From the NCBI GenBank assembly GCA_964397205.1, contig CAYNIT010000254.1, forward strand, positions 1 through 6,509: DNA of 6,509 bases, read 5' to 3'. The notes beneath the pieces are model-generated. The model saw nothing but the letters and a program-made list of their open reading frames with translations, was not told the DNA's origin and made no database searches. Every line of letters begins with the position of its first letter. Within the stretch, counting starts at the first letter, position 1. Shown here piece after piece: positions 6,296 through 6,509 of this stretch. Source of the stretch: Phaeodactylibacter sp964397205 (lineage in GTDB: Bacteria; Bacteroidota; Bacteroidia; Chitinophagales; Saprospiraceae). Made by a program: the position numbers and the translations under genes.

Positions 6296-6326
6296 CAAAG
6301 GTACAGAATTTGGGGAAAGGCGCAAA
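6296..6326 (-). promoter_or_regulatory. Bacteroidota housekeeping promoter for rplS
   Basis: On the minus strand, TTTG (6323-6326), a 19-bp spacer and TACCTTTG (6296-6303) match the Bacteroidota primary-sigma consensus TTTG-N19-TAnnTTTG exactly. Transcription would start near 6288-6290, leaving a leader of about 40 bases before the rplS ATG at 6250. The perfect consensus suits a highly expressed ribosomal protein gene. Confidence 0.85.
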
Positions 6327-6509
6327 GTTTTTTGCGGGTTTGTTCAAAGGGGCAAAATACCAGGCTTGCTGGCAGTATGAACCTCTCCTCTTCTCAACTC
6401 CCGGTTCCGTTCTGATCCCTTTGCTTTCCGCCCGGCAAATTGAACAGTACAGCATACTAAGGGGTCGCGCAACAATAACTTACCGATTTAGACTCGTTTT
6501 TTTGCACGC

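Noticed and set aside
6252..6455. Leftward 67-codon open frame upstream of rplS
   Set aside because: It covers the strong rplS promoter, has low-complexity basic composition and no recognisable family, so it is treated as noncoding leader and promoter DNA.

Overview
The window looks like a Bacteroidota chromosome, possibly a Saprospiria-type marine or environmental lineage; that finer placement is a guess from gene style. The evidence is a textbook Bacteroidota promoter (TTTG, 19 bp, TACCTTTG) in front of rplS, starts preceded by A-rich stretches rather than Shine-Dalgarno sites, signal peptides cut before Gln, and a DUF3471-tailed serine hydrolase. GC is moderate (roughly 50-55% by eye) and nothing obviously marks foreign DNA.

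Layout. At the left edge a complete short-form ribosome hibernation factor gene (hpf/raiA family) runs leftward. A 220-bp divergent spacer follows, with a candidate promoter and an operator-like palindrome. Then four rightward genes are closely spaced (gaps of 51, 5 and 38 bp). The first encodes a secreted 401-residue protein with two copies of a Trp/Cys-rich beta domain. The second is an effector-associated-domain (EAD)-TIR protein, the third a tandem TIR-TIR protein, and the fourth a small two-helix membrane protein of the DUF4231/SLATT family. They converge, with only 13 bp between stop codons, on a leftward exported class C beta-lactamase-like serine hydrolase. Upstream of that, a perfect 36-bp palindrome with a T-run is the terminator of the leftward ribosomal protein L19 gene (rplS). 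The last ~260 bp hold the rplS promoter and otherwise nothing I can assign.

The most interesting part is 1788-3951. Two TIR proteins carry the expected catalytic glutamate in their canonical domains, and they are followed by a SLATT/DUF4231 membrane protein. By analogy with TIR-based anti-phage systems such as Thoeris, and with the predicted role of SLATT proteins as membrane-perforating effectors, this could be a three-gene immunity or cell-suicide module. In that model the EAD-TIR receives a signal, the TIR domains act on NAD+, and the SLATT protein acts on the membrane. The domain assignments are readable from sequence; the system-level function is inference. The flanking genes (hpf, rplS) are housekeeping, so the TIR-SLATT cluster may be an accessory insertion between conserved genes.
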